The notes beneath the pieces are model-generated. The model was not told the DNA's origin, searched no databases, and worked only from the letters and a program-made list of their open reading frames with translations. Source: Mycolicibacterium sp. MU0053 (GTDB lineage: Bacteria; Actinomycetota; Actinomycetes; Mycobacteriales; Mycobacteriaceae). Taken from it: DNA of 64,000 bases. The position numbers were made by a program, and so were the translations under genes. Shown piece by piece: positions 16,877-25,882 of this stretch; position 1 is the first letter of the stretch, and each line of letters opens with the position of its first letter. Where the stretch lies: positions 3,038,001 through 3,102,000 of the forward strand of contig NZ_OY726397.1 in assembly GCF_963378095.1 (NCBI RefSeq), given 5' to 3'.

Positions 16877-18927
16877 TGGTTATCCTCCTTGATCTCAATG
16901 ATCACGTCACCGAACTCGTTCACCGTTGCGATATCTCCGGCAACGAGCACACCGGTGTAGGTCTGCGCCTCGATCACCGCGGGGCCGGTCACCACCTGAT
17001 TGGGCGCGAAGTCGTCGGCGTTGTAGACCGGGACGTCTCGGTTCAGCTCACCCATCAGGGTGATATCGCGGCGGCGCTTCGGCTGTGCCGGTTGGCTGTT
17101 GGTGAGTCGGGGTGGGAACAACCGCCGCTGGTCGGTCGACACGGCCCGGGTACGCAGCGTCTGGACGTAGATCGGCGCATCCAGGCTGTAGCCGAACTGA
17201 CGCCGGTGCGCGGCGGCGAAGGCTTCGGTCAGGTGTGCCAGCGGCTCTGGATGCGACGGGTCGATGACCGCCGCGAGCTCCCAGCGTTGCCCCAGGTAGG
17301 TGGCGTCGAGCCAGGCCTCCACGACGACGTCTTGGTTTCCGCGTCCGCGCAGTTGACGGATCAGGACGCCCAGGCTCTTCCGGGCCCGGTCGAATACATC
17401 GTCGGCGACCTCCGCGGTTACGGTCGCCATGACCGGCGTGACCTCTTCCTCGAACGCCTGCGCGGTAAGCAGACCGAACGCCGAGAACACCCCGGACAGG
17501 GCTGGGATGACCACCCGCGGAATCTGCAACGCGCGGGCAATCTGGCTCGTGACCAGCGGCCCGGCCGCGCCGTAGCTGACGAGTCCGAACTCGCGGGGGT
17601 CGGCGCCGCGATAGACCGTGAGCCGACGAACCGCCTCGGCCATGTTGTGGATGGCGACCTCAAGCGACGTGCGAGCCACGTCAGCGGGTGTCAGACCCAG
17701 CGCCGTGGCCAGCGGTGCGAACGCAGCCTCGGCCGCCGCCACATCCGGGTAGATCTCGCCGCCCAGCGGTACCTGCGAGTCCAGCACGCCGAGCAGCAGG
17801 AACGCGTCGGTGACGGTCGGCTGCGTGCCGCCGTGCCCATAGCATGCCGGGCCCGGCTCGCTGCCGGCACTTTCCGGGCCGACCTTCAGCCCGCCGCCCT
17901 CGTCGATTGTGATCAGACTGCCGCCGCCCGCCCCGATGCTGTGGATCTCCACCACGGGGAGGCTGACGAGCAGGTCGTGCTCGATCTCGAGCTCGCGCTT
18001 CACCGAGGCGCGGCCGTCCACCACCACCGCGACTTCCGTGCTGGTACCGCCCATGTCGAAGCCCACCAGGTTCGGCATCCCCAGTCGCTCGGCGTAGGCC
18101 TGCACACCCATCACCCCGCCGACGGGTCCGCTGTTGAGCGTCGCCACCGGGCGGGCCGCGACTTGTTCGGCGGTGACCAGCCCGCCGTCGTTGGTCATGA
18201 ACGTCAATGGGGCTTCGATGCCGGCCTCGCGCAGCCGGTCCTCCACCCGCGTGGTGTAGGACTCCATGAGTGGCTGGACGTAGGCGTTGAGCACGCAGGT
18301 GGAGAACCGGTTGTATTCGCGGGGAAAGGGCGCAACCTCCGCCGAGGTGCTCACGCTGATGCCCGGGAACCGGTCGCGGATGAGTTCGGCGGCACGCTGT
18401 TCATGCCCCGGATGCTTGTAGGCGTGTAGGAAGCAGACCGCGATGCCCTGGCACCCGTCGGCCACCAGGCGTTCCACCTCCTGCAGCAGGCGGTCTTCGT
18501 CGAGGGTCATCAACACCCCGCCGTCGGCCATCAACCGCTCGCCGACGGTACGGCGGCGGTACCGCTCGATGATCGGCCGTAGCTCGTGGGGCCGACGCCA
18601 GCGCGGGTCCACCATGGCGTTGAAGGGGCGCCAGCCACGAGCCATGTCGAGCAGGTCGCGGTAACCGCGGGTGGTCACCATGCCGACCTCGGCGCCGCGA
18701 CGGGTCAGGATCGCGTTGAGTGCGACCGTGGTGCCGTGCACGATCTGATCGACCGGAGCGTCACCGGGCTCGGCCTTCTCGATGGTGCGGAGCAAGCCGT
18801 TGGCGAGGTCGTCGTAGGTCGTCAGCGATTTGGTGCCGATACGCACGTGTTCACCCTCGGCGAGCACCAAATCGGTAAAGGTGCCGCCGGTGTCGATACC
18901 GATCCGCAGTGCCGTATTCGGGGTCAT
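16873..18927 (-). CDS. HyuA-like ATPase subunit of the second carboxylase/hydrolase (684 aa)
   Basis: Hydantoinase A/oxoprolinase family ATPase. IDTGGTFTDLV is at residues 10-20, VGFDMGGTSTEVAV follows near residue 285, and GPESAGSEPGPACYGHGG near 345. Its ATG overlaps the TetR stop (ATGA) with AAGGAG seven bases upstream, so repressor and enzyme are translated from one message. Its stop overlaps the HyuB start (GTGA). This subunit would hydrolyse ATP to activate the substrate for its HyuB partner. The nearby 69-aa cysteine protein may complete a three-subunit enzyme like acetone carboxylase. It is a separate lineage from the two HyuA proteins of the left operon, so the island encodes three different HyuA ATPases. 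Confidence 0.9.
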   Translation of the reverse strand: MTPNTALRIGIDTGGTFTDLVLAEGEHVRIGTKSLTTYDDLANGLLRTIEKAEPGDAPVDQIVHGTTVALNAILTRRGAEVGMVTTRGYRDLLDMARGWRPFNAMVDPRWRRPHELRPIIERYRRRTVGERLMADGGVLMTLDEDRLLQEVERLVADGCQGIAVCFLHAYKHPGHEQRAAELIRDRFPGISVSTSAEVAPFPREYNRFSTCVLNAYVQPLMESYTTRVEDRLREAGIEAPLTFMTNDGGLVTAEQVAARPVATLNSGPVGGVMGVQAYAERLGMPNLVGFDMGGTSTEVAVVVDGRASVKRELEIEHDLLVSLPVVEIHSIGAGGGSLITIDEGGGLKVGPESAGSEPGPACYGHGGTQPTVTDAFLLLGVLDSQVPLGGEIYPDVAAAEAAFAPLATALGLTPADVARTSLEVAIHNMAEAVRRLTVYRGADPREFGLVSYGAAGPLVTSQIARALQIPRVVIPALSGVFSAFGLLTAQAFEEEVTPVMATVTAEVADDVFDRARKSLGVLIRQLRGRGNQDVVVEAWLDATYLGQRWELAAVIDPSHPEPLAHLTEAFAAAHRRQFGYSLDAPIYVQTLRTRAVSTDQRRLFPPRLTNSQPAQPKRRRDITLMGELNRDVPVYNADDFAPNQVVTGPAVIEAQTYTGVLVAGDIATVNEFGDVIIEIKEDNQ

Positions 18928-19547
18928 GCTCGCTCTCCTTTGTCACTATGTGAAGACCTCATGCCGAAAAGCAGCCGGTCCGCGAACGACTCGGCGATGT
19001 GCTCGATTGCCATCGCGCCTTCCGGGTCGAACCAGAACGCGGTGAAGTTACATGCACCCAGGATGGCGAGTGCGTCCAAATGCGGGTCACCCGAACGGAA
19101 TTCACCGGAGTCGATACCCTGCTTGATCACCGTCTCGAAATCGGTTCGAAACTGTGCACGCCCCTTGCCGATCGTTACCGCCATCTCGCCGGTGAGATGC
19201 GAGTACTCGCGAAGGAACACCGTGCCTTCCGCTTGGTAGGTACCGGCGGTTTGCACGGTCTCGATGATCAGTGCCCGCAGTTTCTCGGTCGGCGCGAGGT
19301 CCGACTCGACGATCCGCTGCGCGGAGTCTCGCAGCTTGATCGCAAACCGCTCATGCAGCGCATAGAGCAACACTTCCTTGCTGGCCACGTGGTAGTACAA
19401 CCCCGCCTTGGTCATGCCGGCCTCTTCGGCGATCTGGCGCAGCGAAGCGTTGGCGAAACCTTCGCGTTCCATGACGCGAGCGGCCGCGATGAGGATACGT
19501 TCGGGTATCTGCGGCTTGTCTTTGGCGGTGGCATCAGATTCGGTCAT
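18924..19547 (-). CDS. TetR-family repressor leading the second operon
   Basis: A 207-aa TetR-family protein with a typical N-terminal helix-turn-helix: ASLRQIAEEAGMTKAGLYYH at about residues 34-53, followed by the KEVLLYAL helix. The C-terminal ligand-binding part is all-helical and of usual length. The ATG at 19547 has AAAGG eight bases upstream. It is the first gene of a tightly packed operon (its stop overlaps the HyuA start), and a perfect 24-bp palindrome lies 17 bp ahead of it, right behind a promoter. This arrangement points to autorepression of the entire operon, lifted by a pathway intermediate, probably a CoA ester; the ligand is inference. Confidence 0.9.
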   Translation of the reverse strand: MTESDATAKDKPQIPERILIAAARVMEREGFANASLRQIAEEAGMTKAGLYYHVASKEVLLYALHERFAIKLRDSAQRIVESDLAPTEKLRALIIETVQTAGTYQAEGTVFLREYSHLTGEMAVTIGKGRAQFRTDFETVIKQGIDSGEFRSGDPHLDALAILGACNFTAFWFDPEGAMAIEHIAESFADRLLFGMRSSHSDKGERA

Positions 19548-19564
19548 CCCCGGCCTTTCGGTTC

Positions 19565-19588
19565 ACTTTACCGGCCGGCCGGTAAAGT
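19565..19588. promoter_or_regulatory. Perfect 24-bp palindromic operator of the TetR-led operon
   Basis: The arm ACTTTACCGGCC is followed without spacer by its exact reverse complement, giving 24 bp of perfect dyad symmetry. It begins 17 bp upstream of the TetR start codon and about 11 bp downstream of the predicted -10 box, so a bound repressor would block initiation or clearance. A size of 24 bp is typical of TetR-family sites. The adjacent TetR product is the obvious ligand. Confidence 0.8.
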
Positions 19589-19599
19589 TGCTTGAAGGC

Positions 19600-19628
19600 A
19601 AGTTAACCCCACGCGGGCCCCCTGTCAA
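19600..19628 (-). promoter_or_regulatory. Promoter of the TetR/HyuA/HyuB/ligase/thiolase operon
   Basis: Reading the minus strand, a consensus -35 TTGACA (19628-19623) is followed after 17 bases by TAACTT (19605-19600), which fits the TANNNT form of mycobacterial SigA -10 boxes. A start near 19593 would place the 24-bp palindrome at roughly +5 to +29. The arrangement is a textbook repressible promoter. Confidence 0.65.
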
Positions 19629-19708
19629 GGGTCAGCGCGGGGTTAAGACTCGGTTGCAGTAGCCGAATCCGGGACAGGCCTACACAATTCGACCTAACCC
19701 GTTACGGC

Positions 19709-21484
19709 TCAGGACTTTTCGGCCGGCTCCGGCTTGGCGTCGATGCCCGACTCCTTGCGCTGCTGCGCGGTGATGGGCGCCGGGGCGTCGGTCAGCGGGT
19801 CCACGCCGCCGCCGGTCTTCGGGAAGGCGATGACCTCCCGGATCGAGTCCTCACCGGCCAGCAGCGCGGTGATCCGGTCCCAACCGAAGGCGATGCCGCC
19901 ATGCGGTGGCGCCCCAAAGGTGAAGGCGTCCAACAGGAAACCGAACTTGTCCTGGGCCTCGGCCGAATCGATGCCCATCATCGCGAACACCCGTTCCTGG
20001 ACGTCGCGCCGATGGATACGAATCGAGCCGCCGCCGATCTCGTTGCCGTTGCAGACGATGTCGTAGGCATTGGCCCGCGCCGAACCCGGATCGGTGTCGA
20101 AGGTGGCCTCCGACTCGGGTTGCGGCGCGGTGAAGGCGTGGTGCACGGCGGTCCAGGCCCCGGAGCCCAGGGCCACGTCGCCGGCCGCGGCGGCCTCGTC
20201 GGCCGCCTCGAACAGCGGCCAGTCCACCACCCAGGCCAGCGCCCACGCGGTCGGATCGATCAGGTCCAGCCGCTTGGCGATCTCGATCCGGGTGGCGCCC
20301 AACAGGGCCCGGGCCGACTTGGCCGAACCGGCCGCGAAGAATACGCAGTCGCCCGGGCCGGCCCCGACGTGGGCCGCGAGCCCGTCGCGCTCGGCGTCGG
20401 AGAGGTTCTTGGCGACGGGACCGCCGAGGCTGCCGTCCTCGGCGATGAGCACGTAGGCCAGCCCCTTGTGGCCGCGCTGCTTGGCGAACTCCTGCCAACC
20501 GTCCAGCGTGCGTCGCGGCTGCGACGCCCCGCCCGGCATTACCACCGCGCCGACGTGCGGGGCCTGGAACACCCGGAACGGGGTGTCGGAGAAGTAGTCG
20601 GTGCATTCGACGAGTTCGAGCCCGAACCGCAGATCCGGCTTGTCGCTGCCGAAGCGGCGCATCGCGTCGGCGTAGCTGATCCGGGGCAACGGGGTGGGCA
20701 GGTCGTGGCCGATCAGGGCCCATAACGCCGTGAGGATCTCCTCGGACACCGCGATCACGTCGTCGGCCTCGACGAAGCTCATCTCCAGGTCCAGCTGGGT
20801 GAATTCGGGCTGGCGGTCGGCGCGGAAGTCCTCATCGCGATAGCACCGGGCGATCTGGTAGTAGCGCTCCATGCCCGCGACCATCAACAACTGCTTGAAC
20901 AGCTGCGGGCTCTGCGGAAGCGCGTAGAACGAGCCGGGCTGCAGCCGCGCCGGAACCAGGAAGTCCCGGGCCCCTTCGGGGGTGGACCTGGTGAGCGTCG
21001 GGGTCTCGATCTCGACGAAGTCGTGCCGCTCGAGCACCGCGCGCGCAGCTGCGTTCACCTTGGAACGCAACCGGATCGCGTTACCCGGGCCCTCGCGCCG
21101 CAGATCCAGGTAGCGGTACCTGAGCCGGGCCTCCTCGCCCGCGGTCTCGTCGAGTTGGAACGGCAACGCCGCGCTCTCGCCGAGCACCGTCAGCGAGTCG
21201 ACGTTGATCTCGATCTCCCCCGTCGGGATCTCGGTGTTGGCGTTGCCCTCGGGCCGGATCTCGACGACGCCGGTGACGGCCACGCAGAACTCGGCCCGCA
21301 ACCGGTGCGCCTGCGCCAGCACGTCATCGTTGCGGAACACCACCTGCGCCACCCCGCTGGCGTCGCGCAGATCGATGAAGATGACGCCACCGTGGTCGCG
21401 ACGGCGCGCGACCCAGCCGGCGAGCGTGACCGTCTGGCCGGCGTCGGCGGCACGCAACGAACCGGCGGTGCGGGAGCGCAGCAC
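19709..21484 (-). CDS. aspS: Aspartyl-tRNA synthetase
   Basis: A 591-aa bacterial-type class II synthetase that charges tRNA-Asp. The N-terminal OB-fold anticodon domain includes [18 protein letters not shown] (residues 25-42). Class II motif 2 is seen around [19 protein letters not shown], the bacterial GAD insertion is in the middle, and the motif 3 region GGIAFGWDR is near residue 535. Start is GTG at 21484 with GGAG seven bases upstream. Mycobacteria lack asparaginyl-tRNA synthetase, and their AspRS is thought to misacylate tRNA-Asn for repair by GatCAB; this is family knowledge. The gene ends 161 bp before the TetR-led island, so it marks the island's right border. Confidence 0.97.
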   Translation of the reverse strand: MLRSRTAGSLRAADAGQTVTLAGWVARRRDHGGVIFIDLRDASGVAQVVFRNDDVLAQAHRLRAEFCVAVTGVVEIRPEGNANTEIPTGEIEINVDSLTVLGESAALPFQLDETAGEEARLRYRYLDLRREGPGNAIRLRSKVNAAARAVLERHDFVEIETPTLTRSTPEGARDFLVPARLQPGSFYALPQSPQLFKQLLMVAGMERYYQIARCYRDEDFRADRQPEFTQLDLEMSFVEADDVIAVSEEILTALWALIGHDLPTPLPRISYADAMRRFGSDKPDLRFGLELVECTDYFSDTPFRVFQAPHVGAVVMPGGASQPRRTLDGWQEFAKQRGHKGLAYVLIAEDGSLGGPVAKNLSDAERDGLAAHVGAGPGDCVFFAAGSAKSARALLGATRIEIAKRLDLIDPTAWALAWVVDWPLFEAADEAAAAGDVALGSGAWTAVHHAFTAPQPESEATFDTDPGSARANAYDIVCNGNEIGGGSIRIHRRDVQERVFAMMGIDSAEAQDKFGFLLDAFTFGAPPHGGIAFGWDRITALLAGEDSIREVIAFPKTGGGVDPLTDAPAPITAQQRKESGIDAKPEPAEKS

Positions 21485-21566
21485 TGAGGTACTCCATCTT
21501 TCGGGGTATGAGACGAATGACCAGTCTAAGGGGCGCCGTTCGACGTCCCGACCAGACCGGCGGGCC

Positions 21567-23072
21567 TCAGCCGCCCAGGGGCGGGTAAACCGCCTCCCAC
21601 GCCGCGCGCCGGGCCCCGTCGGGATCGCCGACGGTGATGTCGCGGGTGGTGCGGATCACGCGGGTGGCGCGGCGCGGCACGTCGTAACGCGGCCACGGTT
21701 GCGGCCGCGGGGCCGTCGCGAAGTCCAGCCAGGTGCGCTGCATCCGCCGGCCGACCGCCGGTTGGACCCGGCGGCCCAGCGGGTGCAGTTTGCGGCCCAG
21801 GTAGGACCCGTAGCTGTGCTGAATGTGCACGATCTCGCTGCCGTGGGTGGCGCCGAGGCCCAACGCCCGCAACGTCCAGGTGGCGTGTTCGAACCGGTAG
21901 ACGTAGGTGTCGCCGTGTTCGCTGTAGGCGTCGGCGAAGGCCCAGGTGGGTGCGCCGAAGGTGGCGTCCGAACCGATCGCGATCAGGGCGCGCCGACGTG
22001 GGTAGCCCGGATAGGCCGCCAGCACCCGGTCCTGGGCCGCCGGATCGTGGCGGGCGAAGAAGGTCTCGATGTTGGCCTGGGTCGTCGGCAGCATCGCCGG
22101 CTTGGACCAGGCGAACATCGAGGCCTCGTGGCTGTTGGTGCCGATGATCAGCGGCACCTCCAAGACGGCACCGGCGCGCGCGGCCTCGATGGGGTGGCGC
22201 GGCAGCAGGTCGACGCCGTGGGTCAATCCGTAGGCCAGCGTGGGTGTTGTTGCAACACTGTGCAATTGGACCATACCGGCGGCGCGGCGCAACGATCTCT
22301 GCGGCTGATTCTTGAGCTCTGCGGCGCTGACGCCGACCTCGTGCAGGAAACGCTCGGCCTGCTCGGCCCGGCTCTGATAGTCCGCGATCAGCGGCAGCGC
22401 GGGGCTCTGCGCGATCGCGCGACCGAACAGGCCCGCGGCGGCGGGACTGGCGAGCAGCGCCAATACCGAGGTGGCCCCGGCGGATTCGCCGAACACCGTG
22501 ACCTGGTCCGGGTCCCCGCCGAAGCCCGCGATGTTCTCCTGCACCCAACGCAGCGCCGCGATCTGATCCCGCAGGCACAGGTTGTCGTCGAAACCCTCCC
22601 CCAGCGAACCCAATTCGAAGCCGCCGAAGACCCCGATGCGGTAGGTGAGGTTGACCACCACCACGTCGCCGTTGGCCGCCAACCGGGAACCGTTGTACAG
22701 CTGCAACTGACCCGCGCCGTAGACGAACGCGCCGCCAGGGATCCACACCATCACCGGCAGCGACGCCGAGGTATCCGGCGACCACACCGTCAGCGTCAGA
22801 CACGCCTCGTCGCGCACCTTGGGGTCGTCGCGGCCACCGCCCACGAAGGATCGGCCCTGCGGCGGCAACGGCCCATGCTCGACGGCGTCGCGCACCCCCG
22901 GCCACGGCGCCGGCGGGACCGGTGCGGCAAACCGCCGCTGGCCCAGCGGTTGCTCGGCATACGGAATCCCGCGCCACACGCCGACGCCACCGTCGGTCTC
23001 GCCGCGCACCGCGCCTGCGGCGGTTTGCACCACCCGCGCGGACGCGATCGCACCTTTCGGATTGCCGGACAC
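21567..23072 (-). CDS. Type-B carboxylesterase
   Basis: A 501-aa alpha/beta-hydrolase of the carboxylesterase type B family. The oxyanion-hole segment [11 protein letters not shown] is near residues 111-121, the nucleophile elbow GESAGA places the serine at 197, and a late [11 protein letters not shown] probably supplies the histidine. No signal peptide is visible, so it is likely cytoplasmic. The frame is open far upstream on this strand, but family sequence begins at [10 protein letters not shown], so GTG at 23072 is chosen. The divergent metallopeptidase gene starts only 30 bp away, leaving very little room for two promoters. It would hydrolyse carboxylic esters; the substrate is unknown. 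Confidence 0.87.
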   Translation of the reverse strand: MSGNPKGAIASARVVQTAAGAVRGETDGGVGVWRGIPYAEQPLGQRRFAAPVPPAPWPGVRDAVEHGPLPPQGRSFVGGGRDDPKVRDEACLTLTVWSPDTSASLPVMVWIPGGAFVYGAGQLQLYNGSRLAANGDVVVVNLTYRIGVFGGFELGSLGEGFDDNLCLRDQIAALRWVQENIAGFGGDPDQVTVFGESAGATSVLALLASPAAAGLFGRAIAQSPALPLIADYQSRAEQAERFLHEVGVSAAELKNQPQRSLRRAAGMVQLHSVATTPTLAYGLTHGVDLLPRHPIEAARAGAVLEVPLIIGTNSHEASMFAWSKPAMLPTTQANIETFFARHDPAAQDRVLAAYPGYPRRRALIAIGSDATFGAPTWAFADAYSEHGDTYVYRFEHATWTLRALGLGATHGSEIVHIQHSYGSYLGRKLHPLGRRVQPAVGRRMQRTWLDFATAPRPQPWPRYDVPRRATRVIRTTRDITVGDPDGARRAAWEAVYPPLGG

Positions 23073-23102
23073 ACCGTGAATCGTATGTGCAAAGCTATGT
23101 CC

Positions 23103-23990
23103 ATGACCTTCAGCGAAGGGATGCGGATCGACACCAGCACCACCACGACCAGCGGTGGTGGTCGGGGCGGGCGCGGCATGGCCGTCGGAGGTGGCCTCGG
23201 CGGCCTGGTGGTGTTGCTGATCGCGCTGTTCCTGGGCGTCGATCCGGGCGGCGTGATGAGCCAGCAACCCCTGGACACCCAGGGCGTGGAGGCGCCCGGC
23301 TTCGATGTCAGCGCCTGCCGGACCGGCACCGACGCCAACACCATCGTGGAGTGCCGGGTGATCGCCACCGGCAACTCGTTGGACCACATCTGGGGCCAGC
23401 TGCTGCAGGGCTACACCCGGCCCAGTCTGCGGCTGTTCACCGGGCAGGTGGACACCGGCTGCGGGCCCGCGACCTCCGAGGTCGGACCGTTCTACTGCCC
23501 GGCCGACCAGACCGCCTACTTCGACACCGGCTTCTTCGAGGTGCTCAAGAACCAATTCGGTTCCAGCGGCGGGCCGCTGGCCCAGGAGTATGTGGTCGCC
23601 CATGAGTACGGCCACCACGTACAGCAGCTGCTCGGGAACCTGGCCCGGGCCCAGCGCGGCGGCGCCGGCGCCGAAAGCAACGCCGTGCGTGCCGAACTGC
23701 AGGCCGACTGCTTCGCCGGAGTGTGGGCGCACCACGCCGCGATCACCAAGCAGCCCGGCACCGACGTGAACTTCCTGGAGCCGTTGACCGACCGCGACAT
23801 CGCCGACGCGGTGTCGGCGGCCCAGGCCGTCGGGGACGACCGGATCCAGCAGGCGGCGACGGGCCGGGTCAATCCCGAGTCCTGGACGCACGGCTCCGCG
23901 GCGCAGCGTCAGCACTGGTTCACCGTCGGCTATCAGACCGGCGACCCGAACAAGTGCGACACCTTCGGTGCGGCCAGCCTCGACGGCTGA
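23103..23990 (+). CDS. Membrane-anchored neutral zinc metallopeptidase (YpfJ family)
   Basis: A 295-aa protein of the YpfJ/putative neutral zinc metallopeptidase family. A glycine-rich cytoplasmic N-terminus (TSGGGRGGRG) is followed by one membrane segment (about residues 32-50) and an extracytoplasmic domain with HEYGHH at 167-172, the HExxH zinc motif. The further glutamate is probably in the AELQADCFAG segment. Four cysteines in the domain could form disulfides. M. tuberculosis has a glycine-rich membrane homologue (Rv2575) near aspS. The start ATG at 23103 is chosen over in-frame ATGs at 23085 and 23097 because MTFSEGMRIDTST fits the family start. Its physiological substrate is unknown. 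Confidence 0.85.
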   Translation: MTFSEGMRIDTSTTTTSGGGRGGRGMAVGGGLGGLVVLLIALFLGVDPGGVMSQQPLDTQGVEAPGFDVSACRTGTDANTIVECRVIATGNSLDHIWGQLLQGYTRPSLRLFTGQVDTGCGPATSEVGPFYCPADQTAYFDTGFFEVLKNQFGSSGGPLAQEYVVAHEYGHHVQQLLGNLARAQRGGAGAESNAVRAELQADCFAGVWAHHAAITKQPGTDVNFLEPLTDRDIADAVSAAQAVGDDRIQQAATGRVNPESWTHGSAAQRQHWFTVGYQTGDPNKCDTFGAASLDG

Positions 23991-24008
23991 GGCCGGCCGC
24001 CACCGAGG

Positions 24009-24890
24009 TTAGAGCCGCGACTGGGCGGCGATCGCGGTGTCGTTGGTCCGCAACGGACGGATCAACGCATCCTGGGTGAACGACGCCAGCAGCGCCCCCT
24101 CCTCGGTGTGCACGGTGCCCCGCACGTAGGACATACCCGCGCCGACCTGGGTGCTCTCGTGCGAGTACAGCAGCCAGCCGGTCCAGCTCACGGGTTCGTG
24201 GAAGCTCACGCTGACCGTCATCGGTGCCGTCGAGACCGTCAGGTGCGCCTGGCTGGTACCGATGCCCTCGTGCGCGCGCATCGTGGTCGAAATCCCGAGA
24301 TGGCCGGTGAAATACGCGATCAACGCCTTGGCCAGATCGTCGCGGGTGGGGATCGGGTCGTAGTGCAGCCAGGCGTGCAACTCCGGCGGACCGACCTCGT
24401 CGGGGCTGTTGACATCGACGACGTCGACCAACCGCAATTCCCGTCCGGCCATGGGCATCTCGGAGAGGTTCGACTCGGCCGGGGACTTGACCTCGGGCCG
24501 GGGCAGGTGGTGGGTGATGACGTCGGCGGTCGGGACGTCGCAGAGCACGGTGATGGTGATGCAGCGCTTGCCGTTCTGCAGGGCGGTCACCACCGCGGTG
24601 GCCGTCGAGCGCCCCTCCTGCACCACATCGAGCGCGAGTTCCACTGGGGTGCCCACCATTACGACACGGCTGAACACCGCATAGACCGAGCGTACCGACT
24701 TCTCCGGGAAACGCTTGGCCACCGCGACGATGGCCTGCGCGAGCACCTGGGTGCCCTCGACCACCTGCCGCTCGTCCTCGCCGGCGGGTCCGGTCGGCGC
24801 GGTGAACCGGTCGGGTTCGCCCGCCTCGACGTCGAACAGGTCGAGCAGCCCCTCCACAGTCCATTCGATCGGGCTGGATTCCGTTGTCAC
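24009..24890 (-). CDS. Acyl-CoA thioesterase-like double-hotdog protein
   Basis: A 293-aa protein of the TesB-like thioesterase superfamily. The first hotdog contains QVVEGTQVLAQAIVAV and SVRSVYAVFSRVVMVGTPVE; the second contains LHAWLHYDPIP and the late SFHEPVSWTGWLLYSHEST. This pattern is common in actinobacterial acyl-CoA thioesterases. The start is GTG at 24890, overlapping the LLM oxidoreductase stop as GTGA, so the two are a coupled pair. It would hydrolyse an acyl-CoA thioester; chain specificity is not visible. It is separate from the core tesB at 58230-59078. It converges with the metallopeptidase gene. Confidence 0.8.
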   Translation of the reverse strand: MTTESSPIEWTVEGLLDLFDVEAGEPDRFTAPTGPAGEDERQVVEGTQVLAQAIVAVAKRFPEKSVRSVYAVFSRVVMVGTPVELALDVVQEGRSTATAVVTALQNGKRCITITVLCDVPTADVITHHLPRPEVKSPAESNLSEMPMAGRELRLVDVVDVNSPDEVGPPELHAWLHYDPIPTRDDLAKALIAYFTGHLGISTTMRAHEGIGTSQAHLTVSTAPMTVSVSFHEPVSWTGWLLYSHESTQVGAGMSYVRGTVHTEEGALLASFTQDALIRPLRTNDTAIAAQSRL

Positions 24891-25759
24891 GCTTTGCTTC
24901 CTCCTGATTGGGCGATGACTTTCATTACCGTGTCTGCGAACTCGTCCAGGGTGGCCGGTGCGGCGAAGTCGGCGAACCACACGTAGAACCGCTCGACGCC
25001 CTTGTCGATCAGCCGGGCGAAGTGGGCGACCAATTCGTCGGCAGGCCCACCCACCAGCCCGTCGCCGAGGTACCCGAACCGGCGGTGGGCGGCAGCGGCG
25101 ACGGCGGCGGCGTCGGCCTTGCGGCCGGCGAAGGCCACCATCTGCTGCATGGACACCCGCGCGGTGCCGACGGTCGGCAGCAACTGATCGAGGCGGTCGA
25201 GTTGATGCGACGGGATGTTCCACCAGTCGGCATACTTGCGCACCAGCTCCATCGTGGTCTTTCCGGTGCCGCCGAGAACCAGCGGAATACGTTGGGAAGC
25301 AACGGGTTCCTGGGTCCGCTCGGTGGGGCCGTCAGCGCCCCAGAACTCGCGGATGAGCTCCACGTCGGTGGCCAGCCGGCGGGCCCGGCCCTTGGCGTCG
25401 TCGCCGCCCTCGATGCCGAAGCGGGCGAACTCCGCGGGCCAGGACCCGGAGCCCAACCCGAGTTCGAATCGGCCGCCGGAGGCCTCGGCGAGCGTGACCG
25501 CCTGCTTGGCCAGCACCGCCGGATGACGGAAGCCGTCGCACAGCACCAGGTGGCCGATCTTGAGGCGTTCGGTGCGCGCGGCCACCCAGGTGGCGATTGT
25601 CATTGCCTCCCAGATGCTTTGATGGGTAGCGCCGGGCGGCTCCAGGTGATCGATGAACGCGATGCCGTCAAATCCGTTGCGCTCGGCGGTCTGTGCGCGC
25701 AGGACCACCTCATCGATGCCCTGCCGCACCTGCGGCAGGAAGAGAAACCACTCGGCCAT
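24887..25759 (-). CDS. LLM-class (F420-dependent-like) oxidoreductase
   Basis: A 290-aa luciferase-like monooxygenase-fold protein. The segments RAQTAERNGFDGIAFIDH, TERLKIGHLVLCDGFRHPA and GGRFELGLGSGSW are characteristic of the LLM family, and IPLVLGGTGKTTMELVRKYAD is the usual late motif. Mycobacterial members commonly use cofactor F420, others FMN; the sequence does not settle which. The ATG at 25759 has no strong ribosome site. It is coupled to the thioesterase gene by a GTGA overlap and divergent from a TetR gene, so the pair may be under that repressor. The substrate is unknown. Confidence 0.87.
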   Translation of the reverse strand: MAEWFLFLPQVRQGIDEVVLRAQTAERNGFDGIAFIDHLEPPGATHQSIWEAMTIATWVAARTERLKIGHLVLCDGFRHPAVLAKQAVTLAEASGGRFELGLGSGSWPAEFARFGIEGGDDAKGRARRLATDVELIREFWGADGPTERTQEPVASQRIPLVLGGTGKTTMELVRKYADWWNIPSHQLDRLDQLLPTVGTARVSMQQMVAFAGRKADAAAVAAAAHRRFGYLGDGLVGGPADELVAHFARLIDKGVERFYVWFADFAAPATLDEFADTVMKVIAQSGGSKA

Positions 25760-25844
25760 GGGTTCAAGACAGTAACCCCCCGTCGCCACCGGCGCTAGAC
25801 ACTCGCACAGCATGCGTTCGAACCGGTACCCTCGTGCACCAAAC

Positions 25845-25862
25845 GCGCGGTCGAGACCGCGC
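25845..25862. promoter_or_regulatory. Candidate operator upstream of the divergent TetR gene
   Basis: GCGCGGTC and its exact reverse complement GACCGCGC are separated by two bases. An outer pair, CTCGTGC at 25831-25837 and GCACGAG at 25861-25867, overlaps it. The site ends 20 bp before the TetR start and lies in the 123-bp divergent spacer, a natural place for autoregulation and control of the LLM/thioesterase pair. Confidence 0.5.
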
Positions 25863-25882
25863 ACGAGCGTCAGGGGTGGACG

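Noticed and set aside
21204..23102. Long plus-strand frame leading into the metallopeptidase
   Set aside because: It is antisense to the esterase and to the 5' part of aspS and shows no family sequence; the true start lies near 23103.
21567..23915. A 782-aa open frame on the minus strand spanning esterase and metallopeptidase
   Set aside because: Only the part from 23072 downwards shows esterase sequence; the rest is antisense to the HExxH metallopeptidase and is low-complexity.
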